64,000 nucleotides of DNA from Bacteroides luhongzhouii (GCF_009193295.2 NZ_CP059973.1:310001-374000); one strand, 5' to 3'. Positions 36,619 to 46,823 are shown, counted from the stretch's first letter. Notes: a model not told the origin generated them from the sequence alone. Translations and numbers: made by a program.

Positions 36619-36728
36619 CGCTATCTTTACCTTTCCATGGCTGTGGTAACTTCTCTTCACGGCCGTGGAGAGATCTCGTCACGGCTGTGGGAAGAAGTCA
36701 CCACGGCCGTGGGAAGGTAAAGATAGCG
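36619..36728. repeat. Four CACGGCYGTGG palindromes, 22-bp period, in a closing stem
   Basis: CACGGCCGTGG-type units start at 36636 (CATGGCTGTGG), 36658, 36680 and 36702, exactly 22 bp apart. Outer arms CGCTATCTTTACCTT (36619-36633) and AAGGTAAAGATAGCG (36714-36728) are perfect complements that enclose the array. The period equals that of the unrelated array at 21403. Confidence 0.88.
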
Positions 36729-36792
36729 GTACCTTCACACAACTATACCGGCATCTTAACAGAACTATACCGGTGTCTTGGCATTACTTTAC

Positions 36793-37302
36793 CTACAGTT
36801 TCCTATTGGGCACACGCATCATCTGATAAGCGATACGCTCTGTCCCGTTCTTTACATAAATGATGCCACAACGTTGAAAGCCATACTTCGTCAATATATG
36901 CTGCATGACTTTATTGTCCCGATGAGTATCTACCCGAACATTGGGCCAACGTTCGAAGCACCAGTTCAGGCAAGTTTCCGATACCCCTTTCCGTTTTCCG
37001 TTCGTTGCCAACCGGTGAACCACTCCATAAGGTTCATTATTAAGCCATGCTCCTTCATAAATTTGTTGATAAGTAGGATCTTCTCCCAAGATAAAACAAA
37101 AAGTCCCCAAGATTTCTCCCTGTTCATCTATGCAGACAAAGCTATGTCTATCCTCAATTTCCCGACGAATCAATCCTTCAGAAGGATAGCCGTCAATCCA
37201 TTGGGTAGTATTTCCGGTTGCACGCATGAAAGCACGGGCATAGTCATAAATCTCCATCACCAAAGGGAGATCTTTTATTTCGGTAGACCTGATTTCCATC
37301 AT
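36793..37302 (-). CDS. GNAT family N-acetyltransferase
   Basis: A 169-residue GNAT protein. It begins IRSTEIKDLPLVMEIYDYAR, has the central strand FVCIDEQGEILGTFCFI, the acetyl-CoA region HRLATNGKRKGV, and the C-terminal VDTHRDNKVMQHILTKYGFQRCGIIYVKNG, as in many Bacteroides GNAT proteins. The acceptor is unknown. It is 36 bp after the zinc-ribbon lipoprotein gene on the same strand, so it may be the last gene of a metA / U32 / lipoprotein / GNAT transcript. Confidence 0.85.
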   Translation of the reverse strand: MMEIRSTEIKDLPLVMEIYDYARAFMRATGNTTQWIDGYPSEGLIRREIEDRHSFVCIDEQGEILGTFCFILGEDPTYQQIYEGAWLNNEPYGVVHRLATNGKRKGVSETCLNWCFERWPNVRVDTHRDNKVMQHILTKYGFQRCGIIYVKNGTERIAYQMMRVPNRKL

Positions 37303-37338
37303 TTAAAACGTTATTCAGCAATAAAACAGATAATAAAA

Positions 37339-38295
37339 TCACTCATTGATTGCTCCACAATGGGGACATATACCTTTCTCTTTTAATTTCTCCCCACAAC
37401 GCCCACAACGATACTTATACCCAATGTTCCGATAGACTTTCTTCGCAAAAACCAGCATAAAAAAGGCAAGGAACAGATAACCGATATAAATATGGGTCAT
37501 CAGGATAAAGAAGAAATAGCAGAAAATACAGCAGGACATCAACCCCAGCAGATAAAAGATAGCTGCAGCGGGAGTCAACTGTCGGAACAAATCATCCAGC
37601 ACCGCCAAAGCGACTATCAAAAACAACCAGATACTCAACAAAAAGACAGAGAGAATAAAAGGAACTTTGAACGGCGACAAAGTAGGATTGAAATAAAAAT
37701 GCTCCCACGTTTCCGGCACAAAGACCTGCATCGATTCATAAATCGTTGCACTGAAAGCCATCAACAAACAGAGAAATAATGGATAAACACTATCTATATC
37801 ATTAAAATAGACCATCTGCAACTGCTTTCGACGAAAAGCACGAAACAGATATACACCGACGAATAAAGCGAAGATGATAATGAAATAAGAAGCATGCGTA
37901 TCACTGAAAAGATGAATGGCCTGCGAAATACTATCAGTCGGCACAAATGAATTTTTGAGTTCTTTTTCGCGTATCCAGCCTTGTTCTTCCTGTGTATGAG
38001 CCAACTTTACCCAAATACTGTCTACACTATCGGCCGGGTGAACCGCAAACTCTGCCACCACTACCCTATCTCCTTTATTCAACTGAATAAAAGTATCTTT
38101 TATCGGAAGACATTCCAAAGAGATGGAATCATCGACTACTTCCAGATTGGTATTCCATGTATAATGCCGCTCGTACAAGTAAGCCAACGAGTCTTTCGTC
38201 TTCTTCGACAGTTCTTCCGAATCCAAAGCCGGTGCTTTATAATAACAAGACGAAAACAAAAATAAACATAGTAGTAGGTTCATCACTGTTTTCAT
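37339..38295 (-). CDS. Zinc-ribbon membrane lipoprotein with SH3-like domain
   Basis: I start at the ATG at 38295, in an ATGA overlap with the U32 gene, which gives [17 protein letters not shown] with an SPII lipobox. An upstream ATG at 38322 would hide it. Residues about 60-115 look like an SH3-type domain (LNKGDRVVVAEF, WIREKELKN). About five membrane segments follow. The tail YRCGRCGEKLKEKGICPHCG is a zinc ribbon. The order lipoprotein, SH3, membrane, cytosolic zinc ribbon is unusual, and I know no function. Confidence 0.7.
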   Translation of the reverse strand: MKTVMNLLLCLFLFSSCYYKAPALDSEELSKKTKDSLAYLYERHYTWNTNLEVVDDSISLECLPIKDTFIQLNKGDRVVVAEFAVHPADSVDSIWVKLAHTQEEQGWIREKELKNSFVPTDSISQAIHLFSDTHASYFIIIFALFVGVYLFRAFRRKQLQMVYFNDIDSVYPLFLCLLMAFSATIYESMQVFVPETWEHFYFNPTLSPFKVPFILSVFLLSIWLFLIVALAVLDDLFRQLTPAAAIFYLLGLMSCCIFCYFFFILMTHIYIGYLFLAFFMLVFAKKVYRNIGYKYRCGRCGEKLKEKGICPHCGAINE

Positions 38296-40121
38296 TGAGC
38301 CACTTTTACTTTCATTTGACAATTCTTACAATCAAATTCCAGACGAAAACGTTTGCCGTCATTTGACACCAGATAATAGGGTTCTTTATAAGGTGAACGC
38401 ACCCGTTGATGGATAGGACACCACCCCATACTATAACGCAAACAATGTTTGCAGAACATCAGTACCGCATCTTCCACCGCTTCTTTTTCGTAAGCCGCCG
38501 CTATCTGTTGCACCCCATGTTCCTGATAGAAAGAAGCCGCACGAGTATTCATGACATTCCCCAAATAGGTTAGCGTCGTTTGTGGAAAAGCATGATTGGT
38601 TGACTTCCATACCGACAATTCCTGACGGTAATTAATTCGACGGGCAGTTATTAACCGGTCGATTGCCTGCCGGCGGAAATCGGCTAATACCGAAGCCGGC
38701 AGAAACCAGTTGTCGGTAAAAGAGATTTTTATTTCTTTTGCTTCGAAAGGCGTATTTCCCAATTTAGACAGTTGCGTTTTCAGGTTGTCCGTCTGTGGAG
38801 TTCGGGCCAGCTCTTTCTCACGTGGAAGGGTGATTGTGACGCTATTATTATCTTCGTCAGTCAATGTCAAAGAGAAACCGAAATTATTATCGGCAAGCAA
38901 CATTCGCACTGCGATTTTCCTTTCGGCAGATTTACGGGAAAGCACTCGTTCAAATTCCTGGTCGAAATTACGATACAATGTGGTACGAGGCTTGATGCGA
39001 GGCATTTCCTGTGGATACAGTTTGTTACTGTCCACCCGATTGATGCGGAATCCCTGCAAACGTCCCTGCTCGTCGATATAACAAACACCGTCTCCATTAT
39101 TAAAGGATTTAAGTCCAGCAACCGTCAGATAGTTGCCCCGAGCCTCTTTCATGGTTCCCATCTCTTCGCCCAACGACTTGGGAGTATCGAAAGAGAAAAT
39201 CTCTTTGTCACGTCCATGCAGGAAATAATGTGTGAATCCACGACTGAAACTCTTATCCAATTGCGGCTTAAACTCGAAACTGCACGTACCCGAAGAAGCC
39301 CGTACATATTCCGGACGACGGGCAAAGATAGCATCCAACTTCTGACGATATGCAGCCGTTACATTCTTCACGTAAGAAACGTCTTTCAGTCGTCCCTCTA
39401 TCTTGAACGATGAAGCTCCGGCATCCAGCAATTGCTCCAGTTCGTCACTTTGATTCATATCTTTCAGGGAAAGCAGGTGCTTGTCTTTGACAATCACTTT
39501 CCCGTCCGCGTCTACCAGACTAAAAGGCAAACGGCAGAATTGCGCACATTCTCCCCGGTTGGCGCTGCGACCGAAACAGGCTTGGCTGACGTAGCACTGC
39601 CCGCTATAGCTGACACAAAGTGCCCCATGCACAAATACCTCCAAAGGTACCTCCGGGCAACTTTCATGTATCTTCTTTATTTCACGCAATGATAATTCCC
39701 GCGCCAAGACTACTTGTCGGAAACCTGCCTCCCAAAGGAACTTCACTTTTTCCGGTGTACGGTTGTCCATCTGTGTACTGGCATGAAGCGGTATCGGAGG
39801 AAGATTCAACTTCGTGATTCCCATGTCCTGCACAATCAGCGCGTCTACGCCAATCCGATAAAGCGCATGAATCATCTCCTCCGTCTCTTTCAACTCTTCT
39901 TCTTTCAGAATCGTATTGACCGTGACATAAATACGTGCATTATACAAATGGGCATGCCGCACCAATGATTCAATATCTTCCAATGAGTTCACAGCCGCCG
40001 CACGGGCACCGAACTTCGGAGCACCGATATATACTGCATCTGCACCATGGTTGATAGCTTCAATGCCACATTCCAGGTTTTTCGCCGGAGCGAGAAGTTC
40101 TATTTTACGCTGCTTTATCAT
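38292..40121 (-). CDS. U32 family peptidase, RlhA-like
   Basis: A 609-residue protein starting [26 protein letters not shown]. The U32 signature [19 protein letters not shown] is complete and is followed by Cys-rich [23 protein letters not shown]3656-like middle and a C-terminal Cys set ([26 protein letters not shown]) follow. The layout fits the RlhA/YdcP group, which in E. coli is needed for hydroxylation of 23S rRNA C2501, so an RNA-modification role is more likely than proteolysis. It overlaps metA (ATGA) and the lipoprotein gene (ATGA). Confidence 0.85.
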   Translation of the reverse strand: MIKQRKIELLAPAKNLECGIEAINHGADAVYIGAPKFGARAAAVNSLEDIESLVRHAHLYNARIYVTVNTILKEEELKETEEMIHALYRIGVDALIVQDMGITKLNLPPIPLHASTQMDNRTPEKVKFLWEAGFRQVVLARELSLREIKKIHESCPEVPLEVFVHGALCVSYSGQCYVSQACFGRSANRGECAQFCRLPFSLVDADGKVIVKDKHLLSLKDMNQSDELEQLLDAGASSFKIEGRLKDVSYVKNVTAAYRQKLDAIFARRPEYVRASSGTCSFEFKPQLDKSFSRGFTHYFLHGRDKEIFSFDTPKSLGEEMGTMKEARGNYLTVAGLKSFNNGDGVCYIDEQGRLQGFRINRVDSNKLYPQEMPRIKPRTTLYRNFDQEFERVLSRKSAERKIAVRMLLADNNFGFSLTLTDEDNNSVTITLPREKELARTPQTDNLKTQLSKLGNTPFEAKEIKISFTDNWFLPASVLADFRRQAIDRLITARRINYRQELSVWKSTNHAFPQTTLTYLGNVMNTRAASFYQEHGVQQIAAAYEKEAVEDAVLMFCKHCLRYSMGWCPIHQRVRSPYKEPYYLVSNDGKRFRLEFDCKNCQMKVKVAQ

Positions 40122-41035
40122 TTAATATCGTTGATGTTGTAAGGTGTTTCCTGATAAACGAAGTAGTTCAGCCAATTGGAGAACAACAAATTGGCATGAG
40201 CACGCCAACGTACCAACGGGCCTTTTTCAGGATCATTGTCTATATAATAATTGCGGGGCATCTCTATCGGCAAGCCTTTATCGAGATCGCGACGGTATTC
40301 CGTGTCCAGTGTCAGCGGAGAATATTCAGAGTGTCCCGTGACAAAGAATTCACGACCACCCCGTGCCATTGCCATATAGACACCGGCATCTTTCGATTCG
40401 GAAAGCAACGTCAGTTCCGGAACTTTCAGAATGTCTTCCCTGCGTACTTCCGTATGACGGCTATGCGGCACATAGAAACAATCATCAAAACCACGGAAGA
40501 TGGAGTGGAAAGGTTCCAATACCTGATGTTCAAAGATACCGAACATCTTCTCTTTCAACGGATATTTAGGGACTCCATAATGATGGTACAACCCGGCTTG
40601 CGCAGCCCAGCATATATATAAGGTAGAAGTGACATGCGTACGTGCCCAATCAAAGATTTCCGTAATCTCATCCCAATAGGTCACCTCCTCGAAGTCCATC
40701 TGCTCTACAGGAGCTCCGGTGATAATCATGCCGTCATACTTCTCGTGACGCATCTGTTCGAAATCTGTATAGAACGTTTTCATGTGTTCTATCGGCGTAT
40801 TCTTTGACGTGTGGCTCTTGATCTTCATAAATGAAATCTCCACTTGAAGAGGTGTATTGGAGAGTAAGCGCACCAAGTCTGTTTCCGTTGTAATCTTCAA
40901 CGGCATCAGGTTCAGAATCACAATCCGTAGCGGACGAATATCCTGTTGCGTAGCGCGGGAAGCGTCGATCACAAAAATATTTTCTTCCTTCAAAAGCTCT
41001 ATCGCAGGTAGTTTATCGGGTAAATTTAAAGGCAT
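40118..41035 (-). CDS. metA: Homoserine O-acyltransferase (probably acetyl-CoA type)
   Basis: A 305-residue MetA-family enzyme. It begins [20 protein letters not shown]. The catalytic Cys142 is in ICWAAQAG, and His235 and Glu237 are in VTGHSEYSP, the same numbers as E. coli MetA. Residue 111 in GAPVEQMDF is Glu, the residue associated with acetyl-CoA use, where succinyl-type enzymes have Gly. It therefore likely makes O-acetylhomoserine, matching metY in this window, although databases usually name the family succinyltransferase. It starts a coupled operon with the U32 peptidase. Confidence 0.92.
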   Translation of the reverse strand: MPLNLPDKLPAIELLKEENIFVIDASRATQQDIRPLRIVILNLMPLKITTETDLVRLLSNTPLQVEISFMKIKSHTSKNTPIEHMKTFYTDFEQMRHEKYDGMIITGAPVEQMDFEEVTYWDEITEIFDWARTHVTSTLYICWAAQAGLYHHYGVPKYPLKEKMFGIFEHQVLEPFHSIFRGFDDCFYVPHSRHTEVRREDILKVPELTLLSESKDAGVYMAMARGGREFFVTGHSEYSPLTLDTEYRRDLDKGLPIEMPRNYYIDNDPEKGPLVRWRAHANLLFSNWLNYFVYQETPYNINDIK

Positions 41036-41215
41036 AATCGCTATATATTAGTAATTTGAGTGCAAAAATACGAAAAATATAGCAGATTATAGGGAGGTAG
41101 CTTATTTAGAAGACGTACAAATTAAGTCAATTTAAACATAGAAGCATAACAACCAATCAATAAAAGCCTTATTTTTGCCGAAGAAATTAGTACTAATAAT
41201 TTAAATCTTAGAAAA

Positions 41216-41386
41216 ATGGCATACGTAATTAGTGACGATTGTATTGCTTGCGGAACTTGCATTGACGAGTGTCCGGTAGAAGCTATCTCTGAAGGTGATA
41301 TCTATTCTATCAACCCAGATGTATGTACTGACTGTGGTACTTGTGCAGATGTTTGTCCGTCTGAAGCAATTCACCCGGCTGAATAA
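41216..41386 (+). CDS. 2[4Fe-4S] ferredoxin
   Basis: A 56-residue ferredoxin of clostridial type. Two CxxCxxCxxxC sets bind two [4Fe-4S] clusters: Cys9, 12, 15 and 19 (CIACGTCIDECP) and Cys37, 40, 43 and 47 (CTDCGTCADVCP). It starts MAYVISDD and is highly acidic, typical of low-potential electron carriers such as partners of pyruvate:ferredoxin oxidoreductase. TATTTTTG at 41170-41177 is a likely -7 box, and a hairpin terminator follows, so it is monocistronic. Confidence 0.95.
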   Translation: MAYVISDDCIACGTCIDECPVEAISEGDIYSINPDVCTDCGTCADVCPSEAIHPAE

Positions 41387-41407
41387 TACAAGTTACAAAA
41401 AGAGTAT

Positions 41408-41438
41408 AGGCTGTTTTCTACGGAAGGCAGCCTTTTTT
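41408..41438 (+). terminator. Ferredoxin terminator
   Basis: AGGCTG and CAGCCT pair around a loop that can itself pair partly, followed directly by six T. It begins 22 bases after the ferredoxin stop. Confidence 0.75.
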
Positions 41439-41464
41439 ATTCTTCTACATTTTCTTATTTTCTC

Positions 41465-41656
41465 CACCACAGATGACACGGATGAACACAGACTATTTAT
41501 ATTCAACTAAAAAATGGAATGATGTGTGTCCACCCCCTCTCGAAAACAAAAAAAATTCCCTCACTACATTATGTTGTAGCAAGGGAATCACAAATTAAAT
41601 AATTCTCAAACAATAAATATTCTTTTAATCTGTGTTCATCCGTGTAATCCACGGTG
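41465..41656. repeat. Interspersed inverted repeat pair (CACCACAGATGACACGGAT type)
   Basis: The left arm 41465-41492 (CACCACAGATGACACGG then ATGAACACAGA) is an imperfect complement of 41629-41656 (TCTGTGTTCATCCGTGTAAT then CCACGGTG). The arms flank the aspC terminator. The same family, slightly diverged, occurs at 22865-22966. Confidence 0.75.
41545..41588 (-). terminator. aspC terminator
   Basis: On the minus strand ATTCCCT, CTACA and complements TGTAG, AGGGAAT form a stem with small internal mismatches, followed by eight T. It lies 74 bases after the aspC stop. Confidence 0.8.
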
Positions 41657-41661
41657 AACTC

Positions 41662-42855
41662 TTATTTCAACTTAGCCAATGCTTCTTTGATACGACGGAT
41701 AGCCTCTACGATATTTTCATCGCTTGTAGCATAACTCATACGGATACATTCAGGAGCACCAAAAGAGGCACCACCTACGCAAGCCACGTGAGCTTCTTCA
41801 AGCAAGTACATTGCCAAATCATCTGAATCTGCAATCTTACGTTCACCGTTGCTCTTTCCAAAGAAAGCATCGCATTTCGGGAACAGATAGAAAGCACCTT
41901 GCGGAACGTTTACCTCAAATCCCGGAACTTCCTTAGCCAACTTCACAATCAGGTCACGACGGCGTTGGAATGCTTTCTGCATTTCTTTTACCGGTTCTTG
42001 TGTTCCTGTATATGCCACTTCAGCAGCTTTTTGAGAAACAGAGCAAGGACCTGAAGTGTACTGACCTTGCAACTTGTTGCAAGCTTTTACAATCCATTCC
42101 GGACCGGCAATGAAACCGATTCTCCATCCTGTCATAGCGTAAGCCTTGGATACACCGTTTACAATCACTGTGCGTTCCTTCATTTCAGGGAATTGAGCGA
42201 TACTCTGATGCGCACCGATATAATTGATATGTTCGTAAATCTCGTCAGCGATTACTATCACCTGCGGATGTTTAGCCAATACTGCAGACAATCCGGCCAA
42301 TTCTTCTTTTGTATATACAGAACCTGTCGGATTAGACGGAGAACAAAGAATCAATGCTTTCGTCTTCGGAGTAATGGCTGCTTCCAACTGTTCCGGAGTA
42401 ATCTTGAAATCTTGTTCGATACCTGCCGAAACAATTACGGGAGTACCTTCTGCCATTTTCACCATTTCCGGGTAGCTCACCCAGTAAGGAACCGGCACGA
42501 TAACTTCGTCACCCGGATTTACCAATACAAGGATTGTATTACAAACAGATTGTTTGGCACCATTTGCACACGAAATCTGAGCGGCTGTATATTCCAGACC
42601 GTTTTCTTTTTTCAGTTTCTCAACAATAGCATTGCGCAAAGCCGGATAACCCGGTACTGGAGAGTAACGAGAAAAGTTATCATCTATGGCTTTTTTCGCA
42701 GCTTCTTTGATGTGGTCAGGAGTATTAAAATCCGGTTCTCCTACACTTAAGTTAATAACATCAACACCCTGTGCCTTGAGCTCGTTGCTCTTTTGCGACA
42801 TGGCAAGCGTCGCCGACGGCGACAAGCTGTTCAAACGATCTGATAATTGATTCAT
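41662..42855 (-). CDS. aspC: Aspartate aminotransferase, class I PLP enzyme
   Basis: A 397-residue fold-type I aminotransferase. LSVGEPDFNTPDHIKEAA, ANGAKQSVCNTILVLVNPGDEV, SPSNPTGSVYTKEEL and VIADEIYEHI come before the PLP lysine region VNGVSKAYAMTGWRIGF. RMSYATSDENIVEAIRRIKE is the usual end. This is the Iota-gamma (thermophile/Bacteroidetes) AspC type that interconverts aspartate and oxaloacetate. It follows ribBA by 82 bp on the same strand and ends at its own terminator. Confidence 0.92.
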   Translation of the reverse strand: MNQLSDRLNSLSPSATLAMSQKSNELKAQGVDVINLSVGEPDFNTPDHIKEAAKKAIDDNFSRYSPVPGYPALRNAIVEKLKKENGLEYTAAQISCANGAKQSVCNTILVLVNPGDEVIVPVPYWVSYPEMVKMAEGTPVIVSAGIEQDFKITPEQLEAAITPKTKALILCSPSNPTGSVYTKEELAGLSAVLAKHPQVIVIADEIYEHINYIGAHQSIAQFPEMKERTVIVNGVSKAYAMTGWRIGFIAGPEWIVKACNKLQGQYTSGPCSVSQKAAEVAYTGTQEPVKEMQKAFQRRRDLIVKLAKEVPGFEVNVPQGAFYLFPKCDAFFGKSNGERKIADSDDLAMYLLEEAHVACVGGASFGAPECIRMSYATSDENIVEAIRRIKEALAKLK

Positions 42856-42937
42856 TCTGTATCTATTTTATTGTTGTTGAGTGAAATTCGTTGCAAAATA
42901 AGCGATAATATTTGATATATGAAAACAAATTGGTAAT

Positions 42938-44155
42938 TTACTTATTAAAATGTAAAGTATGCCCCATTCTTTCTTTCTTTGTTCTCAAGTATCGTTCATT
43001 ATACGGGTTAGGAACTGTTTCAACAGGTACATTTTCTACTATCTCCAATCCGTATGCTTCCAAACCAACACGTTTCACCGGATTATTTGTCAAAAGTCTC
43101 ATTTTGTGTACTCCCAGCTCACGAAGGATTTGTGCGCCTACTCCATAATCACGTTCGTCGGCAAGGTGTCCCAAACAAATATTCGCGTCAACAGTATCCA
43201 TACCGTCTTCCTGCAACTTATATGCTTTCATCTTTTCCATCAGACCGATGCCGCGTCCTTCCTGATTGAGGTAAACCACCACGCCTTTTCCTTCTTTTTC
43301 GATCATTTCCATCGCTTTATGCAGCTGCTCGCCACAGTCACAACGTTGTGAGCCAAGGATATCTCCAGTAGCACAAGAGGAATGGACACGTACCAAGATA
43401 GGTTCGTCTTCACTCCATGTTCCTTTAAATATAGCCATGTGCTCCAATCCGTTTGATTTCTGGCGGAAAGGAATCAGACGGAACTTTCCGTGTTCGGTAG
43501 GCATGTTTACTTCCACTCCTTTTTCTACAATGGATTCCTGTTTCAGGCGATAAACGATCAGATCATGGATAGAAATCAGTTTCAGTCCGTGTTCGTCTGC
43601 CATCTGACGGAGTTCGGGCAAACGTGCCATTGTTCCGTCTTCACTCATGATTTCCATCAAGGCACCCGCCGGGTAAAGTCCTGCCAGACGAGCCATATCA
43701 ATCGTAGCTTCTGTATGTCCGGCACGACGAAGTACTCCTTTTTCTTGCGCGTACAACGGATTGATATGTCCGGGACGACCGAAAGTAGCCGGTGTAGAAG
43801 TCGGATCGGCCAACGCTTGAATAGTAGCGGCACGGTCGGAAGCGGAAACACCTGTTGTACAACCTTCCAGTTTGTCAATGGTAACCGTAAAAGGAGTTCC
43901 CAACACGGAAGTATTGTCACTTACCTGATGCGGTAAATCCAACTCCTTGCAACGAGACACTGTGACAGGTGCACAAAGTACGCCACGTGCATGTTTCAAC
44001 ATGAAATTTACTTTTTCGGGAGTTATCTTTTCAGCTGCAATAATCAAGTCGCCTTCGTTTTCGCGGTCTTCATCATCCACTACTATGACAAACTTGCCTT
44101 CTTTGAAGTCGGCAATCGCGTCTTCTATTCTATCCATTTTAATAGTCTCTTTCAT
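42938..44155 (-). CDS. ribBA: Bifunctional DHBP synthase / GTP cyclohydrolase II
   Basis: A 405-residue fusion for riboflavin synthesis. The N-terminal RibB domain (about 1-205) has [17 protein letters not shown] and [25 protein letters not shown]. The C-terminal RibA domain has [24 protein letters not shown] with the zinc Cys residues, and [11 protein letters not shown]. It makes the two precursors of the pathway from ribulose-5-phosphate and GTP. It starts 5 bp after the lptF/G-like gene, so they share a transcript. No FMN riboswitch is seen before it. Confidence 0.95.
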   Translation of the reverse strand: MKETIKMDRIEDAIADFKEGKFVIVVDDEDRENEGDLIIAAEKITPEKVNFMLKHARGVLCAPVTVSRCKELDLPHQVSDNTSVLGTPFTVTIDKLEGCTTGVSASDRAATIQALADPTSTPATFGRPGHINPLYAQEKGVLRRAGHTEATIDMARLAGLYPAGALMEIMSEDGTMARLPELRQMADEHGLKLISIHDLIVYRLKQESIVEKGVEVNMPTEHGKFRLIPFRQKSNGLEHMAIFKGTWSEDEPILVRVHSSCATGDILGSQRCDCGEQLHKAMEMIEKEGKGVVVYLNQEGRGIGLMEKMKAYKLQEDGMDTVDANICLGHLADERDYGVGAQILRELGVHKMRLLTNNPVKRVGLEAYGLEIVENVPVETVPNPYNERYLRTKKERMGHTLHFNK

Positions 44156-44160
44156 AACAC

Positions 44161-46059
44161 TTATTTATTGATTTTCTGTATGATGAATTGAATTTGTTCA
44201 TTGTTCTTTATAATCCGTTCCATATCCTTAGCCAGACGAACACGGAACGCCCAGATACGGAAATAGAAAAATAAACCGATAGGGAAAATGACTCCGGCTA
44301 CCAGATTCAACCAATATATATGGAACGGGCGCACATGAGCAGAAACGGAAATAACCGGATAATTGTTTAATGCACCGATCAAAGTGGCAGATTTCGTATT
44401 GGACATTTCTTCAACCAACGCTTCCAACTTTTCATTGATTGCCATCACCTCGTTATCATCCTCACTCGCCATCCACAACTTAAAGTAATTCGGTGCTTTT
44501 TCCAATCGTTTCCTGGCGGCATACGCTTTACACTCTGCCGATAGTTGTTCCAAATCACCAGTCAGACGTGCGTAATCAGGATCATGAATAATCACTTCTT
44601 TCTTAAATAAATGGCGTACACTACGAATTCCCACAATCTTTTTAAACCAGTTGATATAGGCGTCTGCATTAAGCACCACAGAGTCTTTATTCGATTTATA
44701 AGTAAGGAAGATTCCTAATGGGGCAAGAACCGCGCTACTCGTCCACATTCCCATCCAAACAATCCACTTACCATCGCGGGCCATTTTATATCCTGTATTA
44801 TCAATGATATAGTAAATGATAAACACCAACACTGATACGATTACCGGCATTCCCAAACCTCCTTTACGGATAATACCCCCCAACGGAGCTCCGATAAAGA
44901 AGAACAGCAGACAAGAAAGTGAAATCGTTATCTTCTTATGCCATTCCGTCTTATGTTTTCGAATACTATAATCATTGTTCTCCATCGTGAATTTCTTGAA
45001 CCCAAGATCGTTAGCCACGTTCTCCGCACGACTGACAGCAGAAGAAATCACCTTCTGTTTCTGCGTTAAAGAGGCTACTTCGTAAAGACTGTCTACATTA
45101 TATTCATGAATATCCGCCTTTTCTATTTTGATCGTATCTTCCTTTGTCAATCCATAAGAAGGACGGAAGTTTCCTTCTGCCACTTCCCTGTAATACTGTC
45201 GCCCGATACTGTCGCCCACTACCGTCATTGAATCTATGGAACTCTGCAACTGTGCCATATCCTTAGCACTGGACTGCTTACCCATGATCTCACCGTCAAC
45301 CATATTGAAATCGGAATTAAACTCAATAATGGTATGTTTTTCCCGGAATTCCTCGCGTCGATAAGGTACATTCTCCGATTTCATACTTTGGGCTTTCAGA
45401 TTCTCAAATAAATCTCCGCTATACAAATGTAACCAAAGATGCTGTTTATCCGCGGTCATTTCCAAACGCCCGGAATCAGCATATATAATACGTGCTTTCT
45501 CAAAGCCATCTTTCATACTATAAATCAGCACATCATATAACATACCGGTCTTCCGGTTCTTTTTAGCTACCTTTAAATTATAGTCTTTGATTTCAGAATA
45601 GAAAACCCCTTCCGGAATATCCAGCTCCGGAGATTTTTGTTTCATCGAAAGGATCAGGGTTCCCAGCTTAGCCTGGGCGATAGGACCTACTACATTTTGG
45701 AAATAGAATGAGACACCGACAAGCCCACAAACGAAGAAAGCAAGCGGACGCATGATTTTAAGGAGGGAAATACCTGCAGCTTTCATCGCAAGCAATTCAT
45801 AACGCTCGCCAAAGTTACCGAAAGTAATCAAAGAAGCCAGTAACACCGCCAATGGCAACGATACTGGCACTAGTGTTAATGCGGAATAAAAGAAGAATTG
45901 AGCCATTACGCTCATCTCCAATCCCTTCCCGACCAATTCGTCTACATATCTCCACAGGAACTGCATCATGAATATGAACAGACAGATGAAGAATGTACCA
46001 ATAAAGAGCATCAAAAAGCTCTTTACGATGAATATATCTAATTTCTTTATGCGTAGCAT
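44161..46059 (-). CDS. LptF/LptG family permease
   Basis: I prefer the ATG at 46059 (632 residues, [20 protein letters not shown]) to the TTG at 46077. Three N-terminal membrane segments (with [31 protein letters not shown]) precede a large periplasmic beta domain. Three more membrane segments follow ([18 protein letters not shown]), and then a C-terminal extension with another hydrophobic pair. This is the YjgP/YjgQ fold that extracts lipopolysaccharide with LptB. It is about 250 residues longer than E. coli LptF, as often seen in Bacteroidetes. Confidence 0.88.
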   Translation of the reverse strand: MLRIKKLDIFIVKSFLMLFIGTFFICLFIFMMQFLWRYVDELVGKGLEMSVMAQFFFYSALTLVPVSLPLAVLLASLITFGNFGERYELLAMKAAGISLLKIMRPLAFFVCGLVGVSFYFQNVVGPIAQAKLGTLILSMKQKSPELDIPEGVFYSEIKDYNLKVAKKNRKTGMLYDVLIYSMKDGFEKARIIYADSGRLEMTADKQHLWLHLYSGDLFENLKAQSMKSENVPYRREEFREKHTIIEFNSDFNMVDGEIMGKQSSAKDMAQLQSSIDSMTVVGDSIGRQYYREVAEGNFRPSYGLTKEDTIKIEKADIHEYNVDSLYEVASLTQKQKVISSAVSRAENVANDLGFKKFTMENNDYSIRKHKTEWHKKITISLSCLLFFFIGAPLGGIIRKGGLGMPVIVSVLVFIIYYIIDNTGYKMARDGKWIVWMGMWTSSAVLAPLGIFLTYKSNKDSVVLNADAYINWFKKIVGIRSVRHLFKKEVIIHDPDYARLTGDLEQLSAECKAYAARKRLEKAPNYFKLWMASEDDNEVMAINEKLEALVEEMSNTKSATLIGALNNYPVISVSAHVRPFHIYWLNLVAGVIFPIGLFFYFRIWAFRVRLAKDMERIIKNNEQIQFIIQKINK

Positions 46060-46135
46060 CTTAATAGGTTCGTGCAATTAGGATGCAAAATTAGCACAAA
46101 AAAAGGAGCATCGAAAATTTTTAGTTGAAAGTTAA

Positions 46136-46522
46136 CTAAAAACCACAAGTTCTTCTTAATTTAGCTACTTGTGACTCCCACAATTCTTTCATATCATCCA
46201 CTTCATCCGGCTCTGCGAAATCGGTAATTTCCAACACATAGTCACTAGTCAGCTCATTATAAGTCATCTTGATTTCAAAATAATCACGTTCGTTTTCATC
46301 ATCCTGCCAACGGAAGCGGATAAAAGAGAAAGAGCGAATGGCAATAATCTCTGCTTTCCTCAGTTCTGTCTTCCCCCAATGGAACTCTACTATTTTATCG
46401 TCAGAAACAACTTTGTCGGCAAACCAGTCCTCCAACCCGGTCGGTGTACTAATAGCTCCCCAAAGAATATTTTTAGACGTTGCATTCAACAAATACTCCA
46501 AATGAATCTTTTCCTTTTTCAT
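46136..46522 (-). CDS. START-like (SRPBCC) domain protein
   Basis: A 128-residue soluble protein. HLEYLLNATSKNILWGAISTPTGLEDWFADKV at the start and FIRFRWQDDENERDYFEIKMTYNELTSDYVLEITDFAE match START-like proteins related to AHSA1. The fold binds hydrophobic ligands or, in Aha1, chaperones. The specific role in Bacteroides is unknown. It lies upstream of the lptF/G-like gene with a 76-bp gap on the same strand. Confidence 0.78.
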   Translation of the reverse strand: MKKEKIHLEYLLNATSKNILWGAISTPTGLEDWFADKVVSDDKIVEFHWGKTELRKAEIIAIRSFSFIRFRWQDDENERDYFEIKMTYNELTSDYVLEITDFAEPDEVDDMKELWESQVAKLRRTCGF

Positions 46523-46694
46523 AGCAATTTCGAATTGTTTTTACGTGTGCCAAGATAAATACTTTTTTCTAAATACACCGCATAAATCAGACACTTTATT
46601 TAATTATTCTTTCATTATCGAGCCTCAAACTCCCTGTTTATAGGGAAAATCAGGACCCTTCTTAAAGAAAAAACACAAAAAAGTTATGAATTGT

Positions 46695-46725
46695 TTTGGA
46701 GATTATAAAAAATCATCTATCTTTG
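46695..46725 (+). promoter_or_regulatory. Promoter of tRNA-Met
   Basis: TTTG (46695-46698), a 19-base spacer and TATCTTTG (46718-46725) match the Bacteroides consensus exactly. The tRNA begins 22 bases later. Confidence 0.8.
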
Positions 46726-46746
46726 CACCCGCAATCGAGAAATGAT

Positions 46747-46823
46747 GGCGGGATAGCTCAGCTGGTTAGAGCGCATGATTCATAATCATGAGGTCCCCGG
46801 TTCAATCCCGGGTCCCGCTACCA
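46747..46823 (+). tRNA. tRNA-Met (anticodon CAT)
   Basis: A full cloverleaf: acceptor GGCGGGA/TCCCGCT (G1-U72 wobble), TA at 8-9, D stem GCTC/GAGC, anticodon stem CATGA/TCATG with loop TTCATAA, variable AGGTC, T stem CCCGG/CCGGG with TTCAATC, then A and CCA encoded. The lack of a C1-A72 mismatch and of three G-C pairs in the anticodon stem argues against initiator tRNA. A tRNA-Ile with lysidine-modified CAT cannot be excluded. Its 3' end is the element attachment site. Confidence 0.93.
46809..46821 (+). repeat. attL core
   Basis: CGGGTCCCGCTAC spans the T-stem end, acceptor strand and first base of CCA of the tRNA gene, so integration leaves the tRNA intact. The same 13 bases occur at 54975. 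Confidence 0.8.

Noticed and set aside
36619..36728. CRISPR-like array
   Set aside because: Linkers are 11 bp and a closing stem surrounds the units; no cas genes are present.
41036..41215. SAM riboswitch before metA
   Set aside because: The sequence is AT-rich with no SAM-I or SAM-II core motifs and too little space in a metA leader.
44156..44160. FMN riboswitch before ribBA
   Set aside because: Only five bases separate ribBA from the upstream gene.
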